NCBI GenBank assembly: GCA_015661075.1
Contig: JACVQJ010000013.1
Span: 54,302 to 118,301, forward strand
Direction of reading: 5' to 3'
From: Parachlamydiales bacterium
GTDB lineage: Bacteria; Chlamydiota; Chlamydiia; Chlamydiales; SM23-39
Length of the DNA stretch: 64,000 bases
This document shows positions 18,156-27,044 of the stretch, piece after piece (positions within the stretch are counted from its first letter, which is position 1; every line of letters begins with the position of its first letter). Made by a program: the position numbers and the translations under genes. The notes under the pieces are model-generated. The model ran no database searches. It saw nothing but the letters and a program-made list of their open reading frames with translations, and was not told the DNA's origin.

Positions 18156-18310
18156 ATTTGGACTGAGCGAGACATAGCAAAATCGAAGCGAGCACAGCTC
18201 GCGATCCGAATGAGTCGCACCATTCCCAAAATGGGAAGGGCGACGAAGAGGATCGATTTTGCAAAGTCGCAGCCAGTCCAAATCGAAAAAACCTTGCCGT
18301 GCGTGGTATA
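18129..18310. repeat. 182-bp palindromic element overlapping the end of the ATPase gene
   Basis: TATACCACGCACGGCAAGG at 18129 has its exact complement ending at 18310, and the arms continue with few mismatches for about 35 bases. The interior (segments like ATCGAAGCGA, GATCCGAATGA and GAAGAGGATCGAT) matches the insert found in frame in rnr at about 31150-31247, which ties the two to one family. Confidence 0.85.
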
Positions 18311-18361
18311 AAAACATTGCATCTGTTACACCTATCTCTGATTTTTTGATAGGAGTAGTGA

Positions 18362-19702
18362 ATGCATCTCGCGATCATTGGAACCGGATACGTCGGCCTC
18401 ATTACGGGCGCTTGTTTTGCCGAAATGGGCCATACAGTCACTTGTCTCGATATCGATCAAGCGAAAATCGAAAACCTGAAAAAAGGCACCATCCCGATCT
18501 ATGAACCGGGTCTGGAAGAGCTCGTCAAACGAAACACAGCCAGCCAGCGTCTCTTTTTTACAACTGAGTACTCGGAAGCCATTCCTGCCGCCCAATTCTG
18601 TTTCATTGCAGTGCCGACACCGTCGCGCAGCGACGATTCCTGCGACTTGAGCTATGTTGAATCGGCCGCCCGCCAAATCGGACAACACATGAAATCTGAG
18701 CTAATCGTCGTCAATAAGTCCACAGTCCCGGTCGGCACCGCCCAACGCGTGCGCGAAATCATCCAAAAAGAACTCGCGAACAGAAACTCAAGCATCAGCT
18801 TCAACGTCGCGTCGAACCCTGAATTTTTAAAAGAAGGCGCGGCAATCCAGGACTGTCTCAAGCCGGATCGGATCATCATCGGCGCCGACAACCCAAAAAC
18901 AGCCGAATGGCTGCGCGAGCTCTACGCTCCCTTCATGATTAACCACGACAAAATTTTGATGATGGATATTCCCAGCGCGGAAATGACCAAGTATGCCGCC
19001 AACGCCATGCTGGCCGCACGAATCTCCTTCATGAACGAAATCGCCGAGATCTGCAAACAGGTCGGCGCCAACGTAAATGAAGTCAGAAAAGGAATCGGAT
19101 CCGATTCGCGAATCGGCTACAGCTTTTTATATCCCGGCGTCGGTTACGGAGGCTCCTGCTTCCCCAAAGATATCCGGGCACTGTCCGCCAAGGCCCGAGA
19201 AGTGGGGTGCGAGCCGCGGCTGCTCGATGCCATCGATTATGTGAATAACCGGCAAAAAAAAGTCCTGAGTCAAAAAATCATGAACTATTTTGACCAGCGC
19301 GGCGGAATCCAGGGCAAAACCATCGCCGTTTGGGGCCTTTCTTTCAAACCCGATACCGACGATATGCGGGAAGCCCCCTCTCTAATTTTTATCAAGGAAT
19401 TAATTGACGCCGGCGCCCATTTGCGGCTGTTCGATCCGATCGCGATGCCCAATGCCCGCAACCTGCTCAAAAATTTGTCCAATCTGACCTGGTGCCAGGA
19501 TGAACTCGACGCCGCCCGAAATGCCGATGCTGTCGCACTACTCACCGAATGGAAGCAGTTCCGGTTCGTCGATTTCAACCCGGTTCGATCTTTCATGAAA
19601 GGTATTGCCTTTTTTGACGGAAGGAATCAATATAAACCCCTTGAGATGAAGAACAAGGGTTTTGACTACATCGCGATCGGGGTTCCCGATCAGCTACACT
19701 GA
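18362..19702 (+). CDS. UDP-glucose 6-dehydrogenase family protein
   Basis: It oxidises a nucleotide sugar, most likely UDP-glucose, to the uronate with two NAD. The N-terminal Rossmann motif is IGTGYVGLITGACFAEMGH. The catalytic cysteine is in GYGGSCFPKDIRAL near residue 260, and the C-terminal UDP-binding domain has VWGLSFKPDTDDMREAPS. At 446 residues it matches the Ugd/TuaD class. It may supply UDP-glucuronate for a surface polysaccharide together with galE and the sugar transferase at 23156-24897; that link is inferred. Confidence 0.92.
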   Translation: MHLAIIGTGYVGLITGACFAEMGHTVTCLDIDQAKIENLKKGTIPIYEPGLEELVKRNTASQRLFFTTEYSEAIPAAQFCFIAVPTPSRSDDSCDLSYVESAARQIGQHMKSELIVVNKSTVPVGTAQRVREIIQKELANRNSSISFNVASNPEFLKEGAAIQDCLKPDRIIIGADNPKTAEWLRELYAPFMINHDKILMMDIPSAEMTKYAANAMLAARISFMNEIAEICKQVGANVNEVRKGIGSDSRIGYSFLYPGVGYGGSCFPKDIRALSAKAREVGCEPRLLDAIDYVNNRQKKVLSQKIMNYFDQRGGIQGKTIAVWGLSFKPDTDDMREAPSLIFIKELIDAGAHLRLFDPIAMPNARNLLKNLSNLTWCQDELDAARNADAVALLTEWKQFRFVDFNPVRSFMKGIAFFDGRNQYKPLEMKNKGFDYIAIGVPDQLH

Positions 19703-19766
19703 AAATAACGCGCTTATCCACAACCCACTTCCTCCCGATCCCCCCATTCGGATCGGGAGAACTCTC

Positions 19767-20405
19767 TCACTTCATTTTTTTATTCAAATGTCGCTCAATG
19801 CTTTGAATTTCATACTTGACCAACATCATATCCCGAAGCCGACCGTCCCGCATCTGAAGAAGTTTGTATCTTTGTTCGCGATCAGCGGCAATATTGAACT
19901 TACTAATAAATCCATAGACAGCGCCACTAAAGGAAGAAGTCAGTCCAGAACAAACTACTATTGGCACTGCCGGCCCACTAATCGCAAAAGCAGCTATTCC
20001 TGCTGCAGCAACCGCTACTCCTCCAACTAACCCACCTAAAGACCCAGTTACTGCTCTGCGTATTCCAGCCACAGTCTGTTCAGTTTTCGTATTGCTATAT
20101 TCACCCAATTTAAGCTGAATAAAATTGAGCCTGTCTTTCAATTCATTCAACCTGATTTCCATTTCGAATCTATCCTTCCCTTCAACATTACGTTTTAGAT
20201 TAAATACCTCGTCTGCCAAATCTTGCGTCCTTTGATCTTTGTTTTGAATACGCATGCTCTGATCTTTCGAACACTTTCCTTGGTCTTGCAAACACTTTTG
20301 CGTGTCTTGCAAAGACTTTTCATGGTCTTGCAAAGACTTTTCATGGTCTTGCAAAATTTGCTGTTGCGCCTGAACGATTGAAACCACGTTCACATTTATT
20401 GCCAT
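19767..20405 (-). CDS. hypothetical coiled-coil protein with C-terminal hydrophobic pair (Inc-like candidate)
   Basis: I do not recognise a family. The ATG at 20405 is preceded by GGGAGAG at good spacing. The same frame runs on to 20576, but that part is encoded by a dispersed repeat and is probably not translated. Residues 15-55 are 7-residue repeats of the type QDHEKSL, then a charged coiled coil. Around residues 130-175 lies a Gly/Ala-rich hydrophobic region (GGLVGGVAVAAAGIAAFAI and a second stretch), then a basic tail. A paired hydrophobic region beside coiled coil is the pattern of chlamydial inclusion-membrane proteins. It lies downstream of, and probably with, the gene at 20576-21946. 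Confidence 0.6.
   Translation of the reverse strand: MAINVNVVSIVQAQQQILQDHEKSLQDHEKSLQDTQKCLQDQGKCSKDQSMRIQNKDQRTQDLADEVFNLKRNVEGKDRFEMEIRLNELKDRLNFIQLKLGEYSNTKTEQTVAGIRRAVTGSLGGLVGGVAVAAAGIAAFAISGPAVPIVVCSGLTSSFSGAVYGFISKFNIAADREQRYKLLQMRDGRLRDMMLVKYEIQSIERHLNKKMK
20268..20366 (-). repeat. 21-bp tandem repeats encoding heptads
   Basis: Four to five units of a 21-base repeat (core CTTTTCATGGTCTTGCAAAGA on the plus strand) encode QDHEKSL-type heptads in the minus-strand gene. The upstream units are nearly identical and the others are degenerate. Confidence 0.8.
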
Positions 20406-20440
20406 AATAACTCTCCCAAAAAAATAAATAAAATTAAAAA

Positions 20441-20574
20441 TCTCCTCCATAAATGGAAGAAATTCTCCTGTAGCTTTTGGTTGCAGGCGGCTAAAGCCAC
20501 TTACCGCACCAATAAAATAACTTGTCTCGGCCCACACCTGAGAAGGTGGAATTGCGGAAAGTAGTGCGTTCAAC
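20441..20574 (+). repeat. degenerate copy of dispersed element A
   Basis: It aligns by eye along its whole length with the copy at 46917-47056: a CTCCTCC...GGAAG hairpin, the GGCGGCTAAAGCC hairpin, AATAAAATA, a CCCACACCTGAGAAGGTGG hairpin and the terminal GTGCGTTCAAC. It fills the space between the stop of the 20576-21946 gene and the start of the 19767-20405 gene. Confidence 0.8.
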
Positions 20575-20575
20575 A

Positions 20576-21946
20576 CTAAACCTTTAATCCATTACATTGG
20601 ATCCATAACTCATTTAATCGTTTAAACGACGCTTCACGCTGTCGAGAAGACGCTTCCACCTGTCGCATCGACTCATCCACCTGTCGCATCGACTCATCCG
20701 CCTGTCGCTGCAATGCATCGCTAACTCGGTTTCGGGCCAATCTTTCCGATTCAAGCCTCATATGTTCTCTATATCGAGCCGCCGTTTCTGTCAGGGTAGC
20801 CTCCATCCTTTCCTCTAGAATTGTTTCTTCTATCTGTTGCTCCAATAATCTTTCCCTTGCAGCATTTGCACCATCAGGAGCTGCGATCACATCCACACTG
20901 TGAGTCTGTGCGATCACTTCGCCAGTAGCTGGAGCAGAACGATCGTCAGCAAGTTGAGCAATGACCGGCGCTCCCTCCGAACGGATAGGATTGCATTTCA
21001 AGCTTCGCAGGCACTGGACACCGATCCAACTCAATCCGACTATTCCTGCCGCCATGCCGACACACGCAAAAACAGGCCAATTACTAACAAGACCAATCCA
21101 GGCGATACATCCAAAAGCAAGAAGAGAGCAAACGGCCAGAGTTGTTTTATTGGCTATTGTCAGCAATCCATGCACGCCTTCGCGAACCACTGTGATTTGT
21201 TCATGTGCAATCTCTTGGGTAACTCTTCGATTATCGGTAGATTGACGATCTGCATTTTGAATTTCCTGCGCTCTTAAATCTTGCGTAACTCTTCGATTAT
21301 CGGTAGCTTGACGATCTGCATTTTGAATTTCTTGCGCTCTTAAATCTAGAGTTCGATTTGCTAATCCGGTCTGTTCTTTTGCCGTTCGATCAGCGCGCCT
21401 TTGCGTCCAGATCATCCCTCCTATCGAAGCGACAGCACTCACTACACTCAATCCCTGAATACATCGCCCAATGCCTTTGACGACCTTTGAAATTTTACCC
21501 CCTGTTTCCTTTAAAGCATCAATAGCTTGTCCGCTGCGTTGATCAACAACAGCAACGGTATGATCGAGCGTTCCAGCAACGGAACTGATCGCTTGTTCGG
21601 CACGATGATCAACGACTTCAACAGCATGATCGAGCGTTCCTGTAACAGAACTGCTAGTAGTCTCCAGAACTTCAAAGACTTGCCCAGCACGTCGATCGAC
21701 GACATCAACGGCATGATCCAGCGTTCCAGCAACAGCACTGATCGCTTGTTCGCTGCGTTGATCAATGACTTCGACGGCGTGATCAATCGTTCCTGTAAGA
21801 GCTGTGCTGGTTGTCTGCAGAACTCCAACGGCTTGTGTTAAATTTTGAACTGTTCCGTCAGCCAGTTGTCTTTCAGCAGCTACAGTTGCTTCAATGAGTT
21901 TATTTTCATTGTCTAAATGTAATATATGCACAGTTGCATTCGGCAT
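20576..21946 (-). CDS. hypothetical membrane protein with internal repeats and bilobed hydrophobic region (Inc-like candidate)
   Basis: A 456-residue protein of no family I recognise. Residues 52-145 contain four repeats built on GTLDHAVEVVD-R--QAI. Residues 164-180 are a first hydrophobic stretch. Residues 202-245 hold two copies of a 22-residue repeat (DLRAQEIQNADRQ-TDNRRVTQ). Residues 268-313 form two hydrophobic helices joined by a tight loop (VSNWP), the bilobed pattern that marks chlamydial inclusion-membrane proteins. The last 100 residues are a charged coiled coil. The start at 21946 has an AGGAGAG just upstream. Type III secretion and host-membrane insertion are inferred. Confidence 0.65.
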   Translation of the reverse strand: MPNATVHILHLDNENKLIEATVAAERQLADGTVQNLTQAVGVLQTTSTALTGTIDHAVEVIDQRSEQAISAVAGTLDHAVDVVDRRAGQVFEVLETTSSSVTGTLDHAVEVVDHRAEQAISSVAGTLDHTVAVVDQRSGQAIDALKETGGKISKVVKGIGRCIQGLSVVSAVASIGGMIWTQRRADRTAKEQTGLANRTLDLRAQEIQNADRQATDNRRVTQDLRAQEIQNADRQSTDNRRVTQEIAHEQITVVREGVHGLLTIANKTTLAVCSLLAFGCIAWIGLVSNWPVFACVGMAAGIVGLSWIGVQCLRSLKCNPIRSEGAPVIAQLADDRSAPATGEVIAQTHSVDVIAAPDGANAARERLLEQQIEETILEERMEATLTETAARYREHMRLESERLARNRVSDALQRQADESMRQVDESMRQVEASSRQREASFKRLNELWIQCNGLKV

Positions 21947-22206
21947 TGCTCTCTCCTGTTTCAGTCTTTTTTTGAAGATTCAAAATTAGGCTTATAAATA
22001 ATTTATCGTCAATAAATATTTAAGAGACCGACAAGAAGCTACCCTGAAAGGTTATGAGCGACCGTGTTCAAATTTTGGTTTTAGGATCATTGAGAAGCTG
22101 TCTTTTTTAAACAGGGTCAGGAAAGAAGTACAGAAAAAGGAAGAAGAACTGATAAAATGTTGAGAGCCAGTGAGTCCATTGATCGCAAGATTGGACAGCT
22201 ACAAGG

Positions 22207-23031
22207 ATGATTGTGACGAATCTTGAACAAATCGAACAACGCCTGCATGAGTTAGCGCCTAGCGGCCCGGACGACTTGTCACGGGCGATGAGTTACGCTC
22301 TTTTTGGCGGCGGAAAACGACTCCGGCCGCGCCTTGTGATGGCTGCTGCCGAGACGTTTGGAATCGATCCGGCCCTCGCACTCGATCCCGCCTGCGCGAT
22401 TGAAATGGTCCACACCTATTCATTGGTCCATGACGACCTTCCTTGTATGGACAACGATGATTTCAGACGGGGCCGTCCGACTGTCCATCGAGTATTCATC
22501 GAAGGGATTGCGGTCCTGACAGGCGATGCGCTTCTGACGGAAGCGTTTCGGATCATTTCCGAATCCAACGGCCTGAGCGATCATCAAAAGGTCCGGCTGA
22601 TCACCGTTCTGGCTGCGAGGGCTGGAAAAGATGGGATGGTCGGGGGCCAAGCTATTGATATCCTGTCGTCCGATATGATCGTCACACAGGAACTGACCTT
22701 GCAAATCGACCAGAAGAAAACCGGGGAGCTTTTCAGCAGCTCTCTGGAATTCGGCGCCATTATCGCCCATGCTCCGGAGGCAATACAGATGCGCTTGCGA
22801 GGCATCGGGCATCAATTAGGCTTTGCTTACCAGATCCTCGACGATCTGGAAGATGCGCAAAACGATGACAAAGCGACTATGCTATCGATCCTCGGCCACG
22901 ACGCCAGCCGCGAACGGCTGCGTCGAACAATCGATGAAATATACCATCAGCTATCAAAACTGCCCAGCGGCGCCGAACCCATTAAATCCATTCTGGATCT
23001 GATTTTTCACACCGGACAGGTTGTGAGATAA
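22207..23031 (+). CDS. ispA: polyprenyl (farnesyl/geranyl) diphosphate synthase
   Basis: It condenses isopentenyl diphosphate with allylic diphosphates in isoprenoid synthesis. The first aspartate-rich motif is LVHDDLPCMDNDDFRRG, the second YQILDDLED, and the KR region is GGGKRLRPRLV. The 274 residues are slightly shorter than the 290-300 usual for IspA. The ATG at 22207 follows a weak AAGG. The chain length of the product cannot be read with certainty from the sequence. Confidence 0.9.
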   Translation: MIVTNLEQIEQRLHELAPSGPDDLSRAMSYALFGGGKRLRPRLVMAAAETFGIDPALALDPACAIEMVHTYSLVHDDLPCMDNDDFRRGRPTVHRVFIEGIAVLTGDALLTEAFRIISESNGLSDHQKVRLITVLAARAGKDGMVGGQAIDILSSDMIVTQELTLQIDQKKTGELFSSSLEFGAIIAHAPEAIQMRLRGIGHQLGFAYQILDDLEDAQNDDKATMLSILGHDASRERLRRTIDEIYHQLSKLPSGAEPIKSILDLIFHTGQVVR

Positions 23032-23120
23032 GTTCGTTTGGGTTTTAATACTAATTCTATGCCTTTAGAGCCAGTTGCAAAACTCCATTCGGGCCTAAAT
23101 TCGCGCTTTTGGCGTTGGAT

Positions 23121-23177
23121 TCGATTTTTTGCAAAGCGCCTATACCACTTGGGATATGTCGCTTTGCAAAAAATCGA
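23121..23177. repeat. perfect 18-bp inverted repeat around the sugar-transferase start codon
   Basis: TCGATTTTTTGCAAAGCG (23121-23138) and CGCTTTGCAAAAAATCGA (23160-23177) are exact complements with a 21-base loop. The upstream bases 23066-23085 (GTTGCAAAACTCC) resemble an arm of the element at 15301-15484, so this is probably the remains of a palindromic element. The likely start ATG (23156) is in the loop. Confidence 0.8.
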
Positions 23178-23860
23178 GATGGGTCCGGCCCCAGCCGCCC
23201 GACTTTCTTGAGATTGCGATCCGGCATGATCCCCTGAAGAGGATCTTTGACATCCTGTTTAGTCTCTCCGTTATTATTTTATTTGCACCTGTCTTTATCT
23301 CAATCGCCCTGTTGGTGCGATTGACCTCTCCCGGACCGATTTTCTATAAGAGCGTGCGACTGGGGCGCGGCGGCCGAGTAATCTATTGCTGGAAATTTCG
23401 CAGCATGTATCGCGATGCAGATGAACGGCTGAGCCTACTACTTGCGAACAATCCCCGCCTCGGCTCGGAATGGGCGCAGTTTCAAAAACTCAAAAACGAT
23501 CCGCGTATCACGATGATCGGAAAATTCCTTCGCAAAACGTCTCTCGATGAATGGCCCCAGTTCTGGAATGTTCTGAAGGGCGACTTGAGCATCGTCGGCC
23601 CCCGTCCGCCGGTTCTCATGGGGCCGCCTGAGCGATTTGCGGATGAAATTCGGAAATGGTATGGTTTTAGCACGGGAAAGATCCTCTCGATCCGCCCTGG
23701 CTTGACCGGCGTTTGGCAAATATCCGGACGAAGCGAAATCTCTTTCGACGAGCGGGTTCGCCTCGAAGAGACGTACGCGGAGACACGGACGTTTTGGAAA
23801 GATCTGATCCTGATCATCAAGACGATCCCGGCCGTCTTGTTTTCAAAAGGAGCTTATTGA
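23156..23860 (+). CDS. bacterial sugar transferase (undecaprenyl-phosphate glycosyl-1-phosphate transferase family)
   Basis: It has the WcaJ/RfbP C-terminal catalytic domain. One membrane helix (FDILFSLSVIILFAPVFISIALL, residues about 27-50) is followed by TSPGPIFYKSVRLGRGG, the FRSM segment, KTSLDEWPQFWNVLKGD, SIVGPRP, and RPGLTGVWQISGRS. Enzymes of this family load the first sugar phosphate onto the lipid carrier for surface glycan assembly. The start is ATG 23156 with GGGA close upstream; it lies in the loop of a palindrome, so the first residues come from the inserted element. The stop overlaps galE. Confidence 0.9.
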   Translation: MSLCKKSRWVRPQPPDFLEIAIRHDPLKRIFDILFSLSVIILFAPVFISIALLVRLTSPGPIFYKSVRLGRGGRVIYCWKFRSMYRDADERLSLLLANNPRLGSEWAQFQKLKNDPRITMIGKFLRKTSLDEWPQFWNVLKGDLSIVGPRPPVLMGPPERFADEIRKWYGFSTGKILSIRPGLTGVWQISGRSEISFDERVRLEETYAETRTFWKDLILIIKTIPAVLFSKGAY

Positions 23861-24897
23861 TGGAACCCGTTCTCGTCACTGGCGGCGCCGGATATATCGG
23901 CAGCCATGTTTGCAAGGCTCTGGCAGGCAGCGGTTTTTTACCGATCGCCTACGACAATCTATCGACCGGCCATGCCTATGCCGTCAAGTGGGGGCCATTC
24001 GTCGAGGGCGATCTCAATGACCGCGCCAAACTCGATCAGACCTTCAGGGACTATCATCCCAAAGCCGTTCTTCACTTTGCCGCGAATGCGATCGTCATCG
24101 AGTCCATGAGCAATCCGGCCAAATACTACCGCAACAACCTCTCCTCCACGATTTCTCTTCTGGAAGCGATGAACCTCGCCGGCGTCAATCTGCTCGTTTT
24201 TTCCAGTTCCTGCTCGACCTATGGCCATCCTCATTTCACTCCCATGACCGAAGAGCACCCCCTATCGCCAATCAATCCCTACGGACGGACGAAATGGATG
24301 ATCGAGCAGATGCTCGACGACTTTGAAATGGCCTACGAACTGAGATCCGTCAAACTCCGCTATTTCAATGCGGCAGGAGCCGATCTCGATACGCAAATCG
24401 GCGAAGACCATGCACCGGAAACTCATCTGATCCCCTCGATCATCCAGACGGCTTTGAAATTGAAAAGCGAGATCGTTATTTACGGCACTGATTTTCCCAC
24501 GACCGACGGCAGCGCCATCCGAGATTACATTCACGTCCAGGACCTCGCGAACGCACACGTACAAGCCCTGCAACATTTGCTCCGAACCAAAAAAAGCCTC
24601 TCATTGAATTTAGGCACAGGAAGGGGCTACTCGGCCCTGGAAATCATCCATGCCATTCAAAAATATTGCGGCAAAACAATACCGGTTCGTTTAGAACAGC
24701 GTAGATCCGGCGAGCCGGCTATTCTGGTTGCATCCAATCAAAAAGCAAAGGAAGCGATCGGCTGGAGCCCGCAGATGTCTGACTTGACCGTTCTGATCGA
24801 CTCCGCCTGGAAATGGCATCAGTTGCTCCATGAAAACGCCCCGCTTCTTCGCAACAAATTAAACCGCCTCGAGTCGAGACAAGTGCTTCATTCATGA
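23860..24897 (+). CDS. galE: UDP-glucose 4-epimerase
   Basis: A short-chain dehydrogenase-type epimerase that interconverts UDP-glucose and UDP-galactose. It begins with VLVTGGAGYIGSHVCKAL. It has SSCSTYG and the catalytic YGRTKWMIEQ (Tyr-x3-Lys), and the substrate segment LKLRYFNAAGAD is replaced by VKLRYFNAAGAD. The 345-residue length is normal. The ATG at 23860 overlaps the stop of the sugar-transferase gene, and its own stop overlaps the next gene. Confidence 0.94.
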   Translation: MEPVLVTGGAGYIGSHVCKALAGSGFLPIAYDNLSTGHAYAVKWGPFVEGDLNDRAKLDQTFRDYHPKAVLHFAANAIVIESMSNPAKYYRNNLSSTISLLEAMNLAGVNLLVFSSSCSTYGHPHFTPMTEEHPLSPINPYGRTKWMIEQMLDDFEMAYELRSVKLRYFNAAGADLDTQIGEDHAPETHLIPSIIQTALKLKSEIVIYGTDFPTTDGSAIRDYIHVQDLANAHVQALQHLLRTKKSLSLNLGTGRGYSALEIIHAIQKYCGKTIPVRLEQRRSGEPAILVASNQKAKEAIGWSPQMSDLTVLIDSAWKWHQLLHENAPLLRNKLNRLESRQVLHS

Positions 24898-25409
24898 AAA
24901 ATCCCATCATTTGGATCGGTTTTATTCTGGCATCTGTGATGGCGGTGATGCAAAGCGCTCTGTTTTCTCATTTTTTCATTCTCGCCTACGCCCCATTTAT
25001 CGCTCTTTCATGCATGCACACATCAATGCTTCAATCGCTTTGGCTGGCCGCTGGCGCGGGATTTTGCACAGATCTCCTCTCAACCGACCCCATGGGCATC
25101 CATACCTTGACATACACGCTCGTCTGCGCCCTGCTGCATCGATTTCGTCTCGGCGTATTCAAAGACCAGCCCTTGCAACTCTGTTTTTATACCGCGCTGA
25201 TCTCCTTGGCCGCGATGCCCATGCTGATGATTCTTCTTTTTCTTTTTGACAGTCACCTGCCTGTTCATGGAAAATCAATTTTGCTGGATTTAATTAAAAT
25301 GCCCCTCGTCGATGCGGCGTACGCGTTTTTCTGGTTTGTCGGCCCTCTGCTCGGCTGGGAATGGGGATTTAAGCAATGGAAGCGATGGAGACTCATTAAA
25401 AATGGATAA
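24894..25409 (+). CDS. small membrane protein, MreD-like
   Basis: A 171-residue protein with about five hydrophobic segments, starting in the ATGA overlap with galE. The central LLSTDPMGIHTLTYTLVCALL resembles the conserved D-PLG-H-L motif of the rod-shape protein MreD. The identification rests on that motif, size and topology only. Chlamydiae keep parts of the rod complex for septal peptidoglycan, which would fit. It overlaps suhB at its end. Confidence 0.55.
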   Translation: MKNPIIWIGFILASVMAVMQSALFSHFFILAYAPFIALSCMHTSMLQSLWLAAGAGFCTDLLSTDPMGIHTLTYTLVCALLHRFRLGVFKDQPLQLCFYTALISLAAMPMLMILLFLFDSHLPVHGKSILLDLIKMPLVDAAYAFFWFVGPLLGWEWGFKQWKRWRLIKNG

Positions 25410-26202
25410 ATCAAAACCCTTTTCTCCGATCACGCTTGCCGCGATCGACGCCGCTTTGCTCGCGGGCGACATTCTGAATCAGGGATTTGGGACAGACTTT
25501 TCCATATCGTGCAAATCGGGAAAACACAATCTCGTTACTGAATACGATCACAAATCAGAAAAAGCCATCATCGAATTCATCCGCCAAAACATCCCTTCCT
25601 CCGAGTTTTTGGCCGAAGAGAGCGGGCGGCAAGAAAAAAAAGGATCTTCGATTCTCTGGATCATCGATCCATTGGATGGAACGGTCAATTTTGCCCACGG
25701 GATCCCGGTTTTTTCTGTCAGCATCGCAGCCTCGATGAATGGGCAAGTCGAGTCCGGCGTCGTCTATCAACCCGTGACGCATGAACTGTTTGTCGCCCAA
25801 AAAGGCCATGGAGCTTATCTGAACGGACGGCGCATCGCCGTCACCAAAATTCCCACGCTCGACCAGGCCTTTTTAGCGACGGGCTTTCCCTATAATCTGG
25901 CTGAAAACCCATCCCATTGCATCGAACACTTCACGGATATTTTGCGCCTGGGCATCCCCATTCGGCGCCTCGGCTCTGCTGCGATCGACCTTGCCTACAC
26001 CGCAGCCGGAAGGTTCGATGGCTTTTTTGAAACCAGGCTCGCTCCATGGGACTGCGCAGCCGGCTGCCTTCTCATCGAAGAGGCCGGCGGCAAAACGAGT
26101 CATTGGAACGCAGCGCCGTTCAATCTCTTTGCCGACCAGCCGCTGCTGGCGACCAACGGCCTGATCCATTCAGAGATGCTAAAACGGCTTTCAAAAACAT
26201 GA
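25402..26202 (+). CDS. suhB: inositol monophosphatase family protein
   Basis: A 266-residue magnesium-dependent phosphatase. The metal sites are EES (near residue 68), DPLDGTVNFAHG (residues 88-99) and WDCAAGCLLIEEAGG (residues 214-228). The start is ATG 25402, overlapping the previous stop by eight bases; the frame also runs further upstream without a better start. Substrates in this family vary (inositol phosphate, 3'-phosphoadenosine phosphate, fructose bisphosphate), and the sequence does not decide. Confidence 0.88.
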   Translation: MDKSKPFSPITLAAIDAALLAGDILNQGFGTDFSISCKSGKHNLVTEYDHKSEKAIIEFIRQNIPSSEFLAEESGRQEKKGSSILWIIDPLDGTVNFAHGIPVFSVSIAASMNGQVESGVVYQPVTHELFVAQKGHGAYLNGRRIAVTKIPTLDQAFLATGFPYNLAENPSHCIEHFTDILRLGIPIRRLGSAAIDLAYTAAGRFDGFFETRLAPWDCAAGCLLIEEAGGKTSHWNAAPFNLFADQPLLATNGLIHSEMLKRLSKT

Positions 26203-27044
26203 AAGAAATCGACGGAAAGAAAATCGCCTCCGAAATCTTGAGCGAGCTCAAGATCAAAATCGCTGCATTCCCCCGCCAGATCGGGCTGGCTTTTATCCTG
26301 GTGGGCGAAAACCCTGCCTCCCAATCCTACGTCCGGATGAAGAAAAAGACATGCGCCGAGCTGGGAATCCGCTCGATCGTGGAATCCCTCAGCGCCGATA
26401 TCGCATCGATCGATCTATTGACTCTGATCGATCAGTTCAATCGCGATCCTCTCATTGACGGCATCCTGATCCAGCTCCCATTGCCCCGCCATCTCGACCC
26501 TATCGCGATCAACCGCGCCATCGACCCGGCAAAAGACGTCGACGGCTTTCATCCGATCAACATGGGAAAGCTGCTTTTGGGAGAAACGGACGGGTTTATT
26601 CCCTGCACGCCGAACGGGGTGAAGGTCTTGCTGGAACGCTCTCAGATCCATGTCGGAGGTAAGCACGTTGTGATCGTCGGGCGCAGCAATATCGTCGGCA
26701 AGCCGCTGGCGGCTCTTCTTATGCAAAAAAAACAGGGATGCAACGCCACTGTGACGATCGCCCACAGCCAATCGGAAAATCTGTCTCAGATTACCAAAAC
26801 AGCTGACATTCTGATTGCCGCCATCGGCCAGCCCCGCTTTATCCGCGCGGAAATGATCAAGCCAGGCGCTGTTGTCATTGACGTCGGCATCAACCGCGTG
26901 CAAAATCAAATCGTCGGCGACGTCGATTATGAAACTGTTGCGCCCATTGCCTCCCGGATTACACCGGTTCCCGGAGGAGTGGGGCCCATGACGATTGCCA
27001 TGCTAATGGAAAACACTTATGAAAGCGCCCTTCGCCGCCGCTAA
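26199..27044 (+). CDS. folD: bifunctional methylenetetrahydrofolate dehydrogenase/cyclohydrolase
   Basis: It interconverts 5,10-methylene- and 10-formyl-tetrahydrofolate. The catalytic SYVRMKKK (Tyr-x3-Lys), GILIQLPLPRH, KDVDGFHPINMG, the NADP motif GRSNIVGKPLAALL and PVPGGVGPMTIAMLMENT are all present in order. At 281 residues it is full length. It starts in the ATGA overlap with suhB and overlaps the HAD gene by 26 bases. Confidence 0.96.
   Translation: MKEIDGKKIASEILSELKIKIAAFPRQIGLAFILVGENPASQSYVRMKKKTCAELGIRSIVESLSADIASIDLLTLIDQFNRDPLIDGILIQLPLPRHLDPIAINRAIDPAKDVDGFHPINMGKLLLGETDGFIPCTPNGVKVLLERSQIHVGGKHVVIVGRSNIVGKPLAALLMQKKQGCNATVTIAHSQSENLSQITKTADILIAAIGQPRFIRAEMIKPGAVVIDVGINRVQNQIVGDVDYETVAPIASRITPVPGGVGPMTIAMLMENTYESALRRR

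Noticed and set aside
20406..20576. N-terminal extension of the 19767-20405 protein
   Set aside because: The extension is encoded by a degenerate element A, and a good ribosome site precedes the internal ATG at 20405.
22054..22206. Short frames before ispA that might be xseB
   Set aside because: Stops interrupt the frame and no XseB motif is visible.
21950..22206. Possible tRNA (GTTCAAAT-like segment)
   Set aside because: No cloverleaf with acceptor and anticodon stems could be built around it.
23713..23859. 49-residue N-terminal extension of galE
   Set aside because: It lies inside the sugar-transferase gene in another frame, and the Rossmann motif starts at ATG 23860.
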